From Bedellia somnulentella (Eukaryota > Arthropoda > Insecta > Lepidoptera > Bedelliidae), in assembly GCA_963576735.1 (NCBI GenBank), contig OY755186.1:17347970-17411969 (forward strand): DNA of 64,000 bases, given 5' to 3'. Positions within the stretch are counted from its first letter, which is position 1. Each line of letters opens with the position of its first letter. Positions 1 through 10,090 of the stretch are shown one piece after another. The translations under genes were made by a program, and so were the position numbers. The notes beneath the pieces were generated by a model. The model saw nothing but the letters and a program-made list of their open reading frames with translations. It ran no database searches and was not told where the DNA came from.

Positions 1-275
1 AAAACATCTTAAGATGAGGAAAACTGTAGTTGGTTTTTTCCAAGCGTTTACGTTGAACCGGGAAACAAAGCAAGCTTTTATTAGTTCATGGACTTTGAGA
101 AGCTTTTCAATAGCACTTTAAGTTACTAAACTAGCCACAGCCTCGATCCTAACTTTGGAGAATGTATCTAATGAGAAATATTCTACATTTACATTGGAAA
201 AAGTTCACTTTGCTTTCATATTATACTAGTTAGTATGCCTTGCTTTATTCGTGTATGCAAGTATTACCTTACATA
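1..275. other. Unassigned AT-rich sequence
   Basis: No coding potential or recognised repeat seen up to the target-site duplication at 276. Confidence 0.5.
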
Positions 276-692
276 AAAATATACATACGTAAAGAATAAA
301 TAAAGGAAAGAAATATCTCGACACAGGCGGGAATCGAACCCGCAACTTTCGGGTATACGCCCCCGTCGCTCTGCCATTTGAGCTACCGTGTCAATGGCTG
401 CCAGTGCGAAATTCTTCTATCCTTTATTTATTTTACACGTTTAAGTAGTGTTTGCGTTTCCTACCTCCGAATTTTGACTAATTCGGAAGGCCACTTGTCT
501 ACCTTTTCAGATAAAATGCAAATGTTGTAAACGCCTAACTATCGCATAATTTAAATCTTTTTGTTCATGAAAGTCGCGGGTTCGATTCCCACCTGTGTCG
601 AGGTTTTTCTTTACTTTATTTATTATTTATTTATTAGTAATAATTCCCACATGAGGTTTTCATAAACAAAAAGATTTAAAATATACATACGT
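276..692 (-). mobile_element. tRNA-like module C, copy 1, with target-site duplication
   Basis: The 15-bp direct repeat AAAATATACATACGT lies at 276-290 and 678-692 and bounds the inserted unit 291-677. A tRNA-like sequence on the minus strand occupies about 325-393. Its acceptor, D and T arms can be folded, with a T arm of GCGGG/CCCGC and an intact B box GGTTCGATTCC. The anticodon stem has only four pairs with an 8-nt loop, so it is not a functional tRNA. A second T-arm fragment in plus orientation at 571-602 shows that one end of the unit is inverted relative to the rest. Flanking arms (TCTTTTTGTTCATGAAA at about 555-571, inverted at 657-677) recur in the other C copies. Confidence 0.7.
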
Positions 693-2401
693 TTAATCTT
701 TAGGTTTATATATTTTGGTCCCGTAAAGTATGATTTTCGATTTTTTGCATTTATACTATTTAATTACATTTATTTATGACGTCATGTCATTTAAATAGTC
801 ATCCTAAATCATACTTAATATTTCTACACGTTTAGTATAGTAACATAGTTTTAAATGTGGCTTGCTTATGAAAAATTAAACTTAACTGTACTATGATATT
901 GAAATCTACACTTGGTTCAGGCAAATATTCAAGAAGATGTGTATTAATATCTATTTACACATTATTCAAACTTTAAGATAGACACAGTGCTTTGTTATTT
1001 TAAGCTACGAGTATCTAGCCTATATTTAATATAAAAACAATAAAGATATCACCACCAGTCATATTTTTTCAAATATTATTTATCGTTTCAAGCTTAAATA
1101 AAATATTTCATCGACAATATTTCCCACATTAATTCCCTTAACAAAGGAAGTCATTATTAATTATGCTCAAAAGAACCGGATTAATTCAGTTTTCAGCGGA
1201 TAGAACCAATTTTTCATTCGCACAGTTTTATCTCGTTTATGAAGCTGACAAACATGATTATCTGTTGCAGGTATGTTGTGTCGGGAGCGGGTCGGACGGT
1301 GAGTGTGTGGCTCTACGGAGCCGCGGAGTGAGCGGTTCTCGTAGCGAGTTTGTGATCATTTAAGCTCGATGCAAGTTGAATTATAAAGTAAGTACATAGA
1401 GGTAAATAGCATCAACCAGGACATATATAAATGTATACACTTCGTCATTGTAATTAAACGTTTTTTTCTTCTAATTTAATTTAAACTGATTCATTATTTT
1501 ACTCTTTCTCTCTCATTGTATATAAATTTTTGTATGTACAATGTTTATGAAATAAGTTTGCAAATAATCAGTAAAATACCCTAACAAGAAGATAGTAGTT
1601 AAAAGGCAATTATCTCATATCACGTAATGCTTTTCTACGACGGATAGTAAAAATACATAATACAACGTAATACATAAACTGCACAATACACATGTAAAGT
1701 CTACTACGATGTAACCCGCTTCTCTCATGAAATCGCTGCCAACCGTGGCTCAAAAGTAACAGGTTTTCCAATTTTCGTCAAAGTCATATCCTTTTTAACG
1801 CGCTAGATCCCTTTTCAGATGGTAGATTGGACGAGACGATGCGAAACGAAAAACAACCACAGCCACATAAAATGTTTTTAGTTTTGCTATAACTGGTTTT
1901 TCGGTTTCGCGTACAATAAAATATATAGCCATCGGTATATGTACTTTATTTCAGGGGAAGATTGTTGATAGTTCTTTTGATTTATAATTGGATCTAACCC
2001 TTTTATTTTTCCTGATTGTAATTGTATATTGATAGTAATAGTTTACATATTTTGATGTGTATTTTCATTGTAAAAATATAATAATTACAATCTTACTTAT
2101 CTTTCTAATTACTTTAATAAATAGATATTTTTAGAAAGCTTCAGAAAGGCAGAAGACATGATTTAACAAATTAATATATTTTCCATTTAAGAAATAAACT
2201 AATGAAACTATAAAAAAAACCTAAATAGCACAAAAAAACTGCACGTATAAAAAGAGTTCATTAAACCCACTGAAATATAAAAGATGGCTTCCATGCACCG
2301 CTTTCATAATTGCCGGGCGATTTCGAGAGTTTTATAAATACGAGCAGGTCATTCGTGATGCGATGGTTTTGTGTGCAATAGCGCTGAGGACACGTGCATA
2401 G
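693..2401. other. Unassigned region, no gene supported
   Basis: AT-rich sequence with only short chance open frames. A GC-richer patch at 1270-1360 contains the 66-codon frame 1163-1363, which has no recognisable motif. Nothing else is supported. Confidence 0.5.
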
Positions 2402-2658
2402 TACATACATACAAACATACATATACTCACGGCTATAAATCCCTTAACGGGGTAGCCAGAGCTTTGGAATTAGAAATTCCTCAGCCACTTTTAGAAGTTG
2501 ATTGGGAAAAAGATGGCAATAATAAATGTTTTTGGTGACGGGTTTCCAACCACATCGTCCAAAAATCACTTAAAAAGCCCCTACACCCTTATTCGCCTCT
2601 TACGATCACCCACGGGTAGAAATGGGGTAGTGTTATTCTAAGCCGACACTACACAGCT
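2402..2658 (-). mobile_element. SINE A copy (reference description of the family)
   Basis: SINE A is a repeat of about 250 bp present in more than 25 copies here. On its own strand it begins GCTGTGTAGTGTCGGCTTAG and has a central GATGCGGTTGGAGACCC that loosely resembles a Pol III B box. Near the 3' end are two small inverted repeats: AGGAATT/AATTCCT, and GGCTA/TAGCC enclosing CCC/GGG. It ends in GCCGTGAGTATATG followed by (TATG)n. This copy is complete, with the tail at the left (ACATACATACAAACATACAT). Short open frames running through SINE A copies elsewhere in the window are frames of the repeat, not genes. Confidence 0.85.
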
Positions 2659-2734
2659 ATGTGCATTGTAGAAACGGAATATTACTGAGAAGAAATACTG
2701 TATTCGTGTAACCGATCCTGATTTGGTAAATCAC

Positions 2735-2896
2735 TATTTGAGCCAGGCAAGGTGTATTTGCCCCATATTATTTTTTAGATACTCTGGATGTGGACTCTGA
2801 ACACCAGGTGACAATGCCACGTGATGTTCAGAAGTATTAATAGCTCTGCCAACCCCTTTGGGGATATTCGGCGGGAAAGTTTATGTTATGTTATTT
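2735..2896 (+). mobile_element. SINE B 3' remnant
   Basis: Diverged 3' part of SINE B: ACTCTGAACACCAGGTGACA, then CCAACCCCTTTGGGG, then a degraded GGCGTGAA box and TTATGTTATG. Confidence 0.7.
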
Positions 2897-3046
2897 TTGG
2901 AATCTCCCATATTTGCCACACAGGGACTTTTTCGTGACTTCAATATAGGTCAAATTTTCAAATTTATGGAGCAATCATACTTATGATAAAAAAAAACCAT
3001 CTCTTTAAAAGGCAGATAAAGAATAAAAGAACCAATATGAAAAAAT

Positions 3047-3150
3047 GATGAATGTGAGGAAATCCAGAGAGATCGTCAGGAACATGCAAAGTGGCCATTG
3101 GTAGTGTCTGCTTACACTAATGAGAGTAAAGGGCAAGGGTATATCTAGTT
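3047..3150 (+). mobile_element. RTE-type LINE D 3' remnant, strongly diverged
   Basis: Resembles the last coding stretch of the RTE-type element at 6.2-6.8 kb (AGAGAGATCGTCAGGAAC..., AAAGTGGC, GTCTCTGC counterparts), with many substitutions and no tail. Confidence 0.4.
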
Positions 3151-3173
3151 GAGTATTACAAAAACAATATAAC

Positions 3174-3539
3174 CCACCAAAAACATTTTCATGTAAAATG
3201 TTGCCAAGACGAGCCCATATGACTCGCACTGTCAAAAAGTCATCAGATCTCATGTAGAGCCAAGCTTCTAACACTACACGCCCTAACTCTACAAGGCCTA
3301 ACTTCACAAACTCTACACCTTAGTCAAAGTATGTGGCTTGGCCATTTCTCTACATTCACATCGGCGTAAGGTAAAAAATCAATTAACTGTTCATTACTGC
3401 TGTGTTATACAATAGTTCTTGTAGTAACGAACGGCCAAGTCACATATTTTGACTAAGGTGTAGAGTTTGTGAAGTTTTTGACAGTGCGAGTCATATGGGC
3501 TCGTCTCGGCAACATTTTACATGAAAATGTTTTTGGTGG
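3174..3539. mobile_element. Fold-back (MITE-like) element with an insertion in one arm
   Basis: The left arm starts CCACCAAAAACATTTTCATG and the right arm ends with its near-perfect reverse complement. Arms pair over about 115 bp, including GACGAGCCCATATGACTCGC and ACTCTACACCTTAGTCAAA. The left arm carries about 60 extra bases (roughly 3239-3301) with no counterpart on the right. No open frame is present, and no unambiguous TSD was found. Confidence 0.75.
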
Positions 3540-4062
3540 AATTTCATTTCTTTTTGTAAGTTGTTTGTAACAATTTTTTTTTAATTTTTTTTTATAATAA
3601 GGAGTACCTATACATATATCTATCTGAGGGCACCAAGTTTTAGATTATTATTAGATTAGACCTCTTGCGTCATCAAAATTTAATCTTTTAAAATTACAGG
3701 TCTCATACTCTAGTAACTTTTATACTCCATCCCCTAGTTTAAGGGGTTGGAGGATGAAAGTTACAAGTTTTATAATTTTTTTGTTGTTTGTGTGCTAATA
3801 CTAGCTTACATACAAAATTTCAGATTTCTAGGACATTAGGAAATACGTTAATAATTTTGATGATCATCAGTGAGTCAGTGACGAAATCAGCGTTTTTTAG
3901 ATATAAATAAAATCTGAAGTATAAAAGCTAATGTAATCAAAACTTAATATGTTCAATAAGTCCGCTATTGACAATATATCCCGAAAATTTTATTGATCTT
4001 GCATAATCCAAACCCAAGTTATGAGGGTTCAAAAAAACGACGAAGCGCTTCGAGAAAAGGTA
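3540..4062. other. Unassigned AT-rich sequence
   Basis: Poly-T-rich start, then unique-looking sequence. No gene or repeat recognised. Confidence 0.4.
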
Positions 4063-4110
4063 GGTAGTGCCCGTGCGCTTCGCTTGGCTCGTCTTGGCGG
4101 GGGCACTACC
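4063..4110. repeat. Inverted repeat, 10-bp perfect arms
   Basis: GGTAGTGCCC (4063-4072) and GGGCACTACC (4101-4110) enclose a 28-nt GC-rich loop in otherwise AT-rich DNA. A second partial pairing (GGGGGCAC with GTGCCCCC) overlaps the right arm. Confidence 0.6.
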
Positions 4111-4149
4111 GTGCCCCCAGATATTTTTACATTGATATGTTGAGCTAGA

Positions 4150-4445
4150 AAAACGCCATTAGTTCCCATTCACGACTAGGTATGATACTGGCACACCTCT
4201 GAAGTTTCATCTACATTCATCAAACTTTCCAGGTATGCTCTGTTATTCCTCAGACTATGGTCGTCTGCTTATTGAAGCACAATTCACAATTTGATCTGAA
4301 TGGTCCTACATGGTCTTCTAATAACTTTACCATACACATTGTCTTTATAAATCTCTTCATCAATTTACTTACATCTAGGGTATCTATATTCCCATACCAT
4401 CTAAACATTCCGTTTTATATCTTTTATCGAACATGTCAAATAGTG
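4150..4445 (-). mobile_element. RTE-type LINE D 3' fragment, diverged
   Basis: On the minus strand this follows the 3' end of the element at 6196-6828. CGCCATTAGTTCCCATT lies at the left edge, and the counterparts of the region coding FGHIERMD...RGRPRR follow at roughly 4300-4440. Substitutions and small indels destroy the frame. Confidence 0.6.
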
Positions 4446-4844
4446 AAATGATTATATTTATTAAAAAAATATGTACTATTTCAATAAAAAAACTAATTTA
4501 ATATTAAAAATTCTCTCCATCCTTTCAATTCAAAATACATAAAAAAAAATATTTATTTTCAAAGTAAAGAAAATAAATAAAACCGTTACAAAAGTTTTCT
4601 CAGCGTTATCAAATACAAAGAATATTGAACAATATATATTAATATTAATACAAACCTCTCGGGGCCTTTCTCATTAAAACGCAACCTCAAGGGTCTGATC
4701 GCAGATAATACGCGAATTTAATTTTACACAAACAGTCCACGGAGGGCGCGCTTATCTATTATTGTCTATTTAGTAGTGATTTATATTGTTTATAAAATTC
4801 ATTTTATTGATTAAAGAATGACTGGTGTAGTATAGAATAGAATT
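4446..4844. other. Unassigned AT-rich sequence
   Basis: A/T homopolymer runs. No gene or repeat recognised. Confidence 0.4.
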
Positions 4845-5080
4845 GCTGTGTAGTGTCGGCTTAGAATAACACTACCCAATTTCTGCCGGTGGGTGTTCGT
4901 AAGAGGCGACTAACGGTACTGGGGCTTTTAAGGGATTATTGGGCGATGCGGTTGGAGACCCATCATCAACATCCTTTATTTTGCCATCTTTTCCCCGCTC
5001 AACTTTCCAAAAGTGGCTGAGGAACTTCTAGTTCCTAAGCTCTGGCTACCCCTTCTAGGTATTTATAGCCGTGAGTATAT
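4845..5080 (+). mobile_element. SINE A copy
   Basis: Complete head GCTGTGTAGTGTCGGC. The 3' end reaches TAGCCGTGAGTATAT, but the TATG tail has decayed. Confidence 0.85.
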
Positions 5081-5576
5081 TAGCATTTAGCATATTAGCA
5101 TTTAGGTATTAAAAGTGCAACGTTGCTATACTCTACTGTATTGTATAGTATTGTAATGCTCATTGTAGTATCTCATCCATTCTTCTTCATACATTCGAGA
5201 TAGCTTTAGTTTACTTGATCGTTTCGTATGGCACCCACGGGAATATAATATAGCTATTTATAATTTTAGGGTGGTAGATCTACGAAAAGGGTATGTTACT
5301 TGAATGCTGAAGTTCGATGTATTTTTTAATACATTATCTTAAGTATGCACGTATGTGTGTGTGTCCGTATTGAAAAGCGTTTGGTTAAATAAAAAAAGGT
5401 AAGGGAGCAGTGGTAGATTTAAATGTGTGGCAAATTTCTTCGAAGATTAATAATTTCCAGTAAAGTCAAGTTTTCCTAAGTGTTTAAGAATTCCAAGTGA
5501 TCAAAAGTGGTATGTTTGATAAGCAATTACCTGTTTATGTCGCAGAATATAGATGGTAAATTTACAGGTTTATAGA
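5081..5576. other. Unassigned sequence
   Basis: No gene or repeat recognised. A short GT run lies at 5351-5362. Confidence 0.4.
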
Positions 5577-5829
5577 ATACATACATACATATATATTACT
5601 CACGGCTGTAAATCCCTAGAAAGGGTAGCCAGAGCTAAGGAATTAGAAAATCCTCAGCCACTTTTGGAAGTTAAGTGGGAAAATGTTGGTAAAATAAAGG
5701 TTGTTGGTGATGGGTCTCCAACCGCATCGCCCAAAAATCCCTTGAAAACCCCAATACCGTTAGTCGCCTCTTACGTACACCCACCGGAAGAAATGGGGTA
5801 GTGCTATTCCAAGCCGACACTACACAGCA
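5577..5829 (-). mobile_element. SINE A copy
   Basis: Complete, tail ACATACATACATATAT at left, head GACACTACACAGC at right. The 82-codon plus-strand frame here is a frame of the repeat. Confidence 0.88.
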
Positions 5830-6195
5830 AATGTATAATGTATAGAATACTCGTTAAATATTAAACTCTATAGGAATTGCAAACTATTAATGTAACTAAA
5901 ATAAACATTTCGTAAATAAAAAGAGTGTGTGGTAGAAATTAATTAAATTTTCTGTTAATTTCGTTCCTTTCTGCTCGGAACCATGAGAGTATGGTTAGCA
6001 GTGACAAAGCGCGTACAAGCCGCAACTAAATCGAAAGTTAATATATGTGTTTATAAATCAAAGGCAGCTTCTAAACATTCAAGATGAATGCCAGAATTTA
6101 CGTGCCAGTAGTGGTACTATTTGTATGTATTCTTACATGTGTATGTTTTTACTAGTTCTTTTTACTTGCTAGGTTTCGTTTAAGAAAAATGATTG
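5830..6195. other. Unassigned sequence
   Basis: Flank of the RTE-type insertion. No gene recognised. Confidence 0.4.
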
Positions 6196-6794
6196 TTAGA
6201 TTTTTTTGTGTGATGAAGACATTGAAAGAAGAGTAAAAAAGGGTAATGCGGTGAATGGAGCACTGGATAGTCTCATGTCTAGTCAATCGGTGTCCGAAAA
6301 GGCCCGAATGGCTGTGCATGAGGCTGTCCTCGTTCCTACGCTTATGTATGGCAGTGAATGTTGGGTGTGGCAGAAGAAGCATGAAAGCAGAGTGAATGCA
6401 GTAGAAATGAGGTCCCTCAGAAAAGTTTGTAATGTGAGGTTATGTGATCGTGTGAGGAATGACGTGATTCGTAAAAGGTGTGGTGTGAAAGATGATATTG
6501 TAAGAAAGGTAGAAAAAGGTATGTTGAGATAATTTGGGCATATAGAGAGAATGGATGACAGTAAATTGGTAAAAGAGATCTTTAGAGCCAATGTGCAAGG
6601 TAATGTTAGTAGAGGACGACCTCGGAGGACATATTTTGATCAAATAGAAAATGTGCTCAAAAAGCAGGTGTCCGAAATACGAAAAATAAACGAGCATGTA
6701 TGAAAAGATTGATGGATGTGAATGAAGCTAGAGAGGTTTGCCAGGATCGTACAAAGTGGCGATCGATAGTCTCTGCCTACCCCAATGGGAACTA
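6196..6794 (+). pseudogene. RTE-type reverse transcriptase, C-terminal fragment, broken
   Basis: The frame 6206-6532 encodes the region after the RT palm: DEDIERRVKKGNAVNGAL, then PTLMYGSECWVW, then VRNDVIRKRCGVKDDIV. This arrangement is known from RTE-clade polyproteins. At 6530-6532 a TAA stands where the family usually has Trp (the W of WFGH). Reading resumes as FGHIERMDD to RGRPRRTYFDQIENVL. A one-base shift near 6665 then moves the final KNKRACMKRLMDVNE...SAYPNGN into another frame, ending at TAA 6793-6795. The endonuclease and catalytic RT motifs are absent, so it is inactive. Clade assignment rests on recognition of the protein pattern, not on a search. Confidence 0.85.
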
Positions 6795-6828
6795 ATGGCG
6801 TGAGAATATGTATGTATGTATGTATTTT
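6196..6828 (+). mobile_element. RTE-type non-LTR retrotransposon D, 5'-truncated
   Basis: Only the C-terminal part of the reverse-transcriptase ORF and the 3' end remain. The 3' end reads TACCCCAATGGGAACTAATG, then GGCGTGAGAATATG and (TATG)n. Other fragments of the same 3' end lie at 4150-4445, 9955-10090, 15884-16125, 24616-24796, 25013-25103, 37905-38046, 51183-51316, 54700-54850, 58283-58368 and 61313-61440. This pattern of variable 5' truncation with a shared 3' end is typical of LINE target-primed insertion. Confidence 0.85.
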
Positions 6829-7111
6829 TTTATAAAATTACAACGGAGAAATGTAACTTATGCCAACAAATTAAAATCTCCAGTCATATGATCGGTAATT
6901 ATTTGAAAGATTATTCACAACATAAATGATTGTTTAATGAACAAAACTGCTTGATGTTACCAAACATTAGAGAAAAAATTTATTGATCATTTATTTTTCT
7001 AAAAAAAGAAAGAATACAATTTGTTAACGTGCGTTTCACTTGTTAAAAAAAATAATTATTCCGTTTAGTTTTTTAAAACATACTATCCAAGCATATCAAA
7101 TCGGTAAAATA
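6829..7111. other. Unassigned AT-rich sequence
   Basis: No gene or repeat recognised. Confidence 0.4.
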
Positions 7112-7350
7112 TCACTCACGTGATAGGGGGCAGGCCTATCGCCGTTTTGTACGAATACACTGTCACATGACTAAGTACATCTCAGCCATGTGGGTTTCCT
7201 CACGATATTTTCCCTCACCGTTAACAACCATGATAAATTAACCACACATATGTCTTGAGAAAAGACAAATTGGTGTAGGCCCGACCCAGGATTTGAACAC
7301 TAGTCGTTTGCACGATAACCGAGTGTTCTACCCACTGGGCTATCACGGTT
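7112..7350 (-). mobile_element. SINE B copy, 3'-truncated, head type 2
   Basis: Minus-strand copy with the tRNA-like head at the right (on its own strand GTGATAGCCCAGTGGGTAGA, then GTGTTCAAATCCTGGGTCGG). The left edge stops at the conserved TCACGTGA, so the 3' third and tail are missing. Its head end lies six bases from the Helitron at 7357. Confidence 0.85.
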
Positions 7351-7356
7351 TATTTA

Positions 7357-7475
7357 TCTATACTTATAATAAATCTGTAGAGAGGTCAATTCTGTACATG
7401 AAATATATTCTCAAAATAACTATTAGGTGGTGATTAGGGATCGATACTGATGACAAAAATGCAATCAGTAAAATT

Positions 7476-7526
<51 letters not shown>

Positions 7527-8351
7527 TTCTGTCGGTTTGTATGTTCCTTATGGAAACAAAAACTACTCGACGGATTTTAACGAAACTTGGTACAATTATT
7601 CTCCATACTCCTAGGCAGGTTTTTGTATACTTTCCAGCAGAGTAGCAAAGGGGAAATTTGGGAAATTTTGGGAAAACGGGAGAAGTTACTCCATTTTTTA
7701 AGCTTCCGTCGCGTGTGCAGCCTTAATAGTTAAACTTACATAGAAATCATGTATCACGGAAATATTCTTCATAAAATTATCTAAAAAAAAATCCTCTACA
7801 GTTTATGTCTATCTTTTACGGTTGACTCACAAAAACACGTGTAATTCCTGATAGCTTAGCAGTTCGGAACATTCTGATTATATTTGTTTACTCTTACGTT
7901 TGTAAACCTCTCACTCATCCCTAATTTAAATAAGGTAACATTATTACCTATTCAATAAAAAAAGAATCATTGAAATCGGTAGAGAAACACCGAAATTATA
8001 CATAAAATAAGCCATCGCGCCCGTGACCAAAACCGAATCGTTACTAATTTACTTATAAAATACTAGATGGCGCCAGTAGTTGCATCCTACAACACGTAAT
8101 GATTTATTTTTTAGATTGTTATAAAAACTTCATAGCGTTTTATTCCAAAATTTGCTATTAAACGGAAAAACTGAACCGTTCATTAAAGCGCATTCAAAAT
8201 CACCAGACTACACTGTTTAGGGAGTGCTATAAATTTAATAAATTGAAAACATTGCGCTGAATTTCACAATGCTTGAGCAGTGACTGAAGAAAGAAACCTC
8301 AGATATTTAAAAAAACAACGCTACCCGTGCGAAGCTGGGACGATCCACTAG
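7357..8351 (+). mobile_element. Helitron-like non-autonomous element, copy 1
   Basis: Begins TCTATACTTATAATAAATCT directly after an A and ends CACTAG directly before a T. This fits the Helitron pattern (5' TC, 3' CTRR, insertion between A and T). The 3' end reads CTACCCGTGCGAAGCTGGGA. An internal (CTGT)n run lies at about 7480-7528. There is no Rep/helicase frame. It is alignable end to end with 45477-46436 and, inverted, with 58886-59870. A strong terminal hairpin is not obvious, so the class is likely but not proven. Confidence 0.75.
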
Positions 8352-8754
8352 TATCAAATATATTTACGTACCTTCTAATACATGTATTTAATAAAGAATA
8401 AAGTAATGAAATCGGCGAAACTACAAAAATAAATAAGAATCATTTTGCTGCCGACTGTACTTTGCAATCGGATCAAAGTTCGCTAATGGATATTTGTCCG
8501 GCGTCGTATGTTCACGCCAGTTTTTTTATAGGGGTGGACAGAGAGGTTTATTTGCTTTTTGCCGATCCGCTTTAATAGGACAACCTGTCTGACTGTAATT
8601 GATAGCGACCATACATTTTCGGGGAAAAAAGCTTTTTTTTATTTCTGTTCTCTTTATATTCGGACGTAGGAGTCATTTAAGTAGTGTTACTAATAGAACT
8701 GTTAAAATATTGGTGACGGAAGGTCACTTTGCTTGTTTTGGAACTTTCATTTTA
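8352..8754. other. Unassigned sequence
   Basis: No gene or repeat recognised. Confidence 0.4.
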
Positions 8755-8808
8755 TTACATACATACATATACTCACGGCTATATATCCCTAAAAGGGGAC
8801 CAGAGAGA
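8755..8808 (-). mobile_element. SINE A 3' fragment
   Basis: ACATACATACATATACTCAC, then GGCTATATATCCCTAAAAGG: only the 3' hairpin and tail of the family. Confidence 0.8.
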
Positions 8809-9498
8809 ATTTTATTACATGTATGCTATTAATGACATAAAAAAATTTGGAAGTATCTTTGAATTTACACAGTTGTGTTTATCTTAGTTCAAAAGCTACC
8901 ATTTTTGATTTCTAATCTGAATTTGACTGCAAATGAATGAAAGTAGAAAATAAAGATGTTAATTTTTAGTCTTGGAGAGTATTTGCATAAGTAATTATTA
9001 ACATATGATTCACGTATGGATCTTTACTTTCAACATTAAATGGTAACCATGCATATTAAAACATATGTTTTCTTATTTTTTAATGTTAATTTTAAAAACA
9101 ATACGACTCAGAATAGACTTTATATTTAACTAATTTTTAACACTACAAATTTTAGTACCAAAAATGTACCTTTCTAGTCATATGAACAAAGGATGTAAAA
9201 TTTTGCCTACCATAAAATGAAATTGCTACCAAAATTCTAATATAAATTACAAGCATACAATAATATCGTCCGTAATGACAAAGGCAATAAAATTTGCATT
9301 GAAAGACAATTAAAGGGGCGCCATCGCCGTGTTTTAATAGAAATCGTGTGGATTCAACCTAATTATTGACGTGGTTGCACACTGCAAGATATAAGATATA
9401 GCAAGCGCTTGCGACTAACTTTTACGAGATTTTTGGTTTGGAGCTCCTTGAGGGAACTCGTTGTTAAAGTTTTTATAAATGTATCCTGATAAATAGCA
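8809..9498. other. Unassigned AT-rich sequence
   Basis: No gene or repeat recognised. Confidence 0.4.
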
Positions 9499-9856
9499 AA
9501 CCGGGATAGCACAGAGTGGTTAGAAAATGCGCTTATCATGCACAGAGGCATCAATTCGATCCCTGAGTCGGACCTGCACCAATGTCTCTTTTTTAAAGTC
9601 ATAGTCTGGAACATTTAACTTGGTTGTTAACAATAAAGTAAAATTTCGTGAGGAAATATAGATGACTAAGTTGTACTTTCAGTATACAGTGTATTTGTAC
9701 AAAACGGCGTTAAGCCTGCCCCCCATCACGTGAGTACACTGTCCAAGCAAAACGTGGGTACTCCGAACACAATGTCACGTGATGTTCACAAGTATTGGTA
9801 CCTCTGCTAACCCCTTCGGAGATACACGGCGTGAACTTTTGCGTTGAGTTTGGGAT
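9499..9856 (+). mobile_element. SINE B copy, old variant
   Basis: tRNA-like head (GGGATAGCACAGAGTGGTTA, B box near CAATTCGATCCC). The body has AAAACGGCG, GTGGGTACTC and CCCCTTCGGAG. It ends GGCGTGAACTTTTGCGTTGA instead of a TTATG tail, an end also seen at 27341-27695. Confidence 0.8.
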
Positions 9857-9954
9857 AAATGGCTAAATCAATATATTTATTTAAAAAGATGCGTGGCATT
9901 TTCGATCTCTGCGATTTTCTTTCATTTAATAGCAAACATATTTTAAAATTATTT

Positions 9955-10090
9955 TCATGGCTATTATTCCCATTGGGGTAGGCAGAGATTATCTATTACC
10001 ATTTTGACAATCCTGACAACATCTTCTGCCTCCACCACATTTATTTTTCTTCTCAGCTATGCTCTTTAATTCCTCTCAATTTAGACTCCC
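9955..10090 (-). mobile_element. RTE-type LINE D 3' fragment
   Basis: Contains TTCCCATTGGGGTAGGCAGA and the diverged remainder of the terminal coding stretch. Confidence 0.7.

Noticed and set aside
325..393. Functional tRNA gene
   Set aside because: Acceptor, D and T arms fold, but the anticodon stem has four pairs with an 8-nt loop and the sequence recurs with repeat flanks. It is treated as tRNA-derived.
1163..1363. 66-codon frame with a GC-rich 3' half
   Set aside because: No recognisable protein and no conserved context.
5553..5801. 82-codon plus-strand frame (and similar frames at 13322, 17514, 22628, 24306, 28414, 56061, 56156)
   Set aside because: All lie inside SINE A copies and share the same translated phrase because the repeat is open there; they are not genes.
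6180..6850. TSD around the 6.2-kb RTE fragment
   Set aside because: Only poly-T stretches are shared by the flanks, so no reliable duplication could be called.
7480..7528. CTGT repeats as a CRISPR array
   Set aside because: Simple 4-bp microsatellite inside a Helitron-like element, no spacers.
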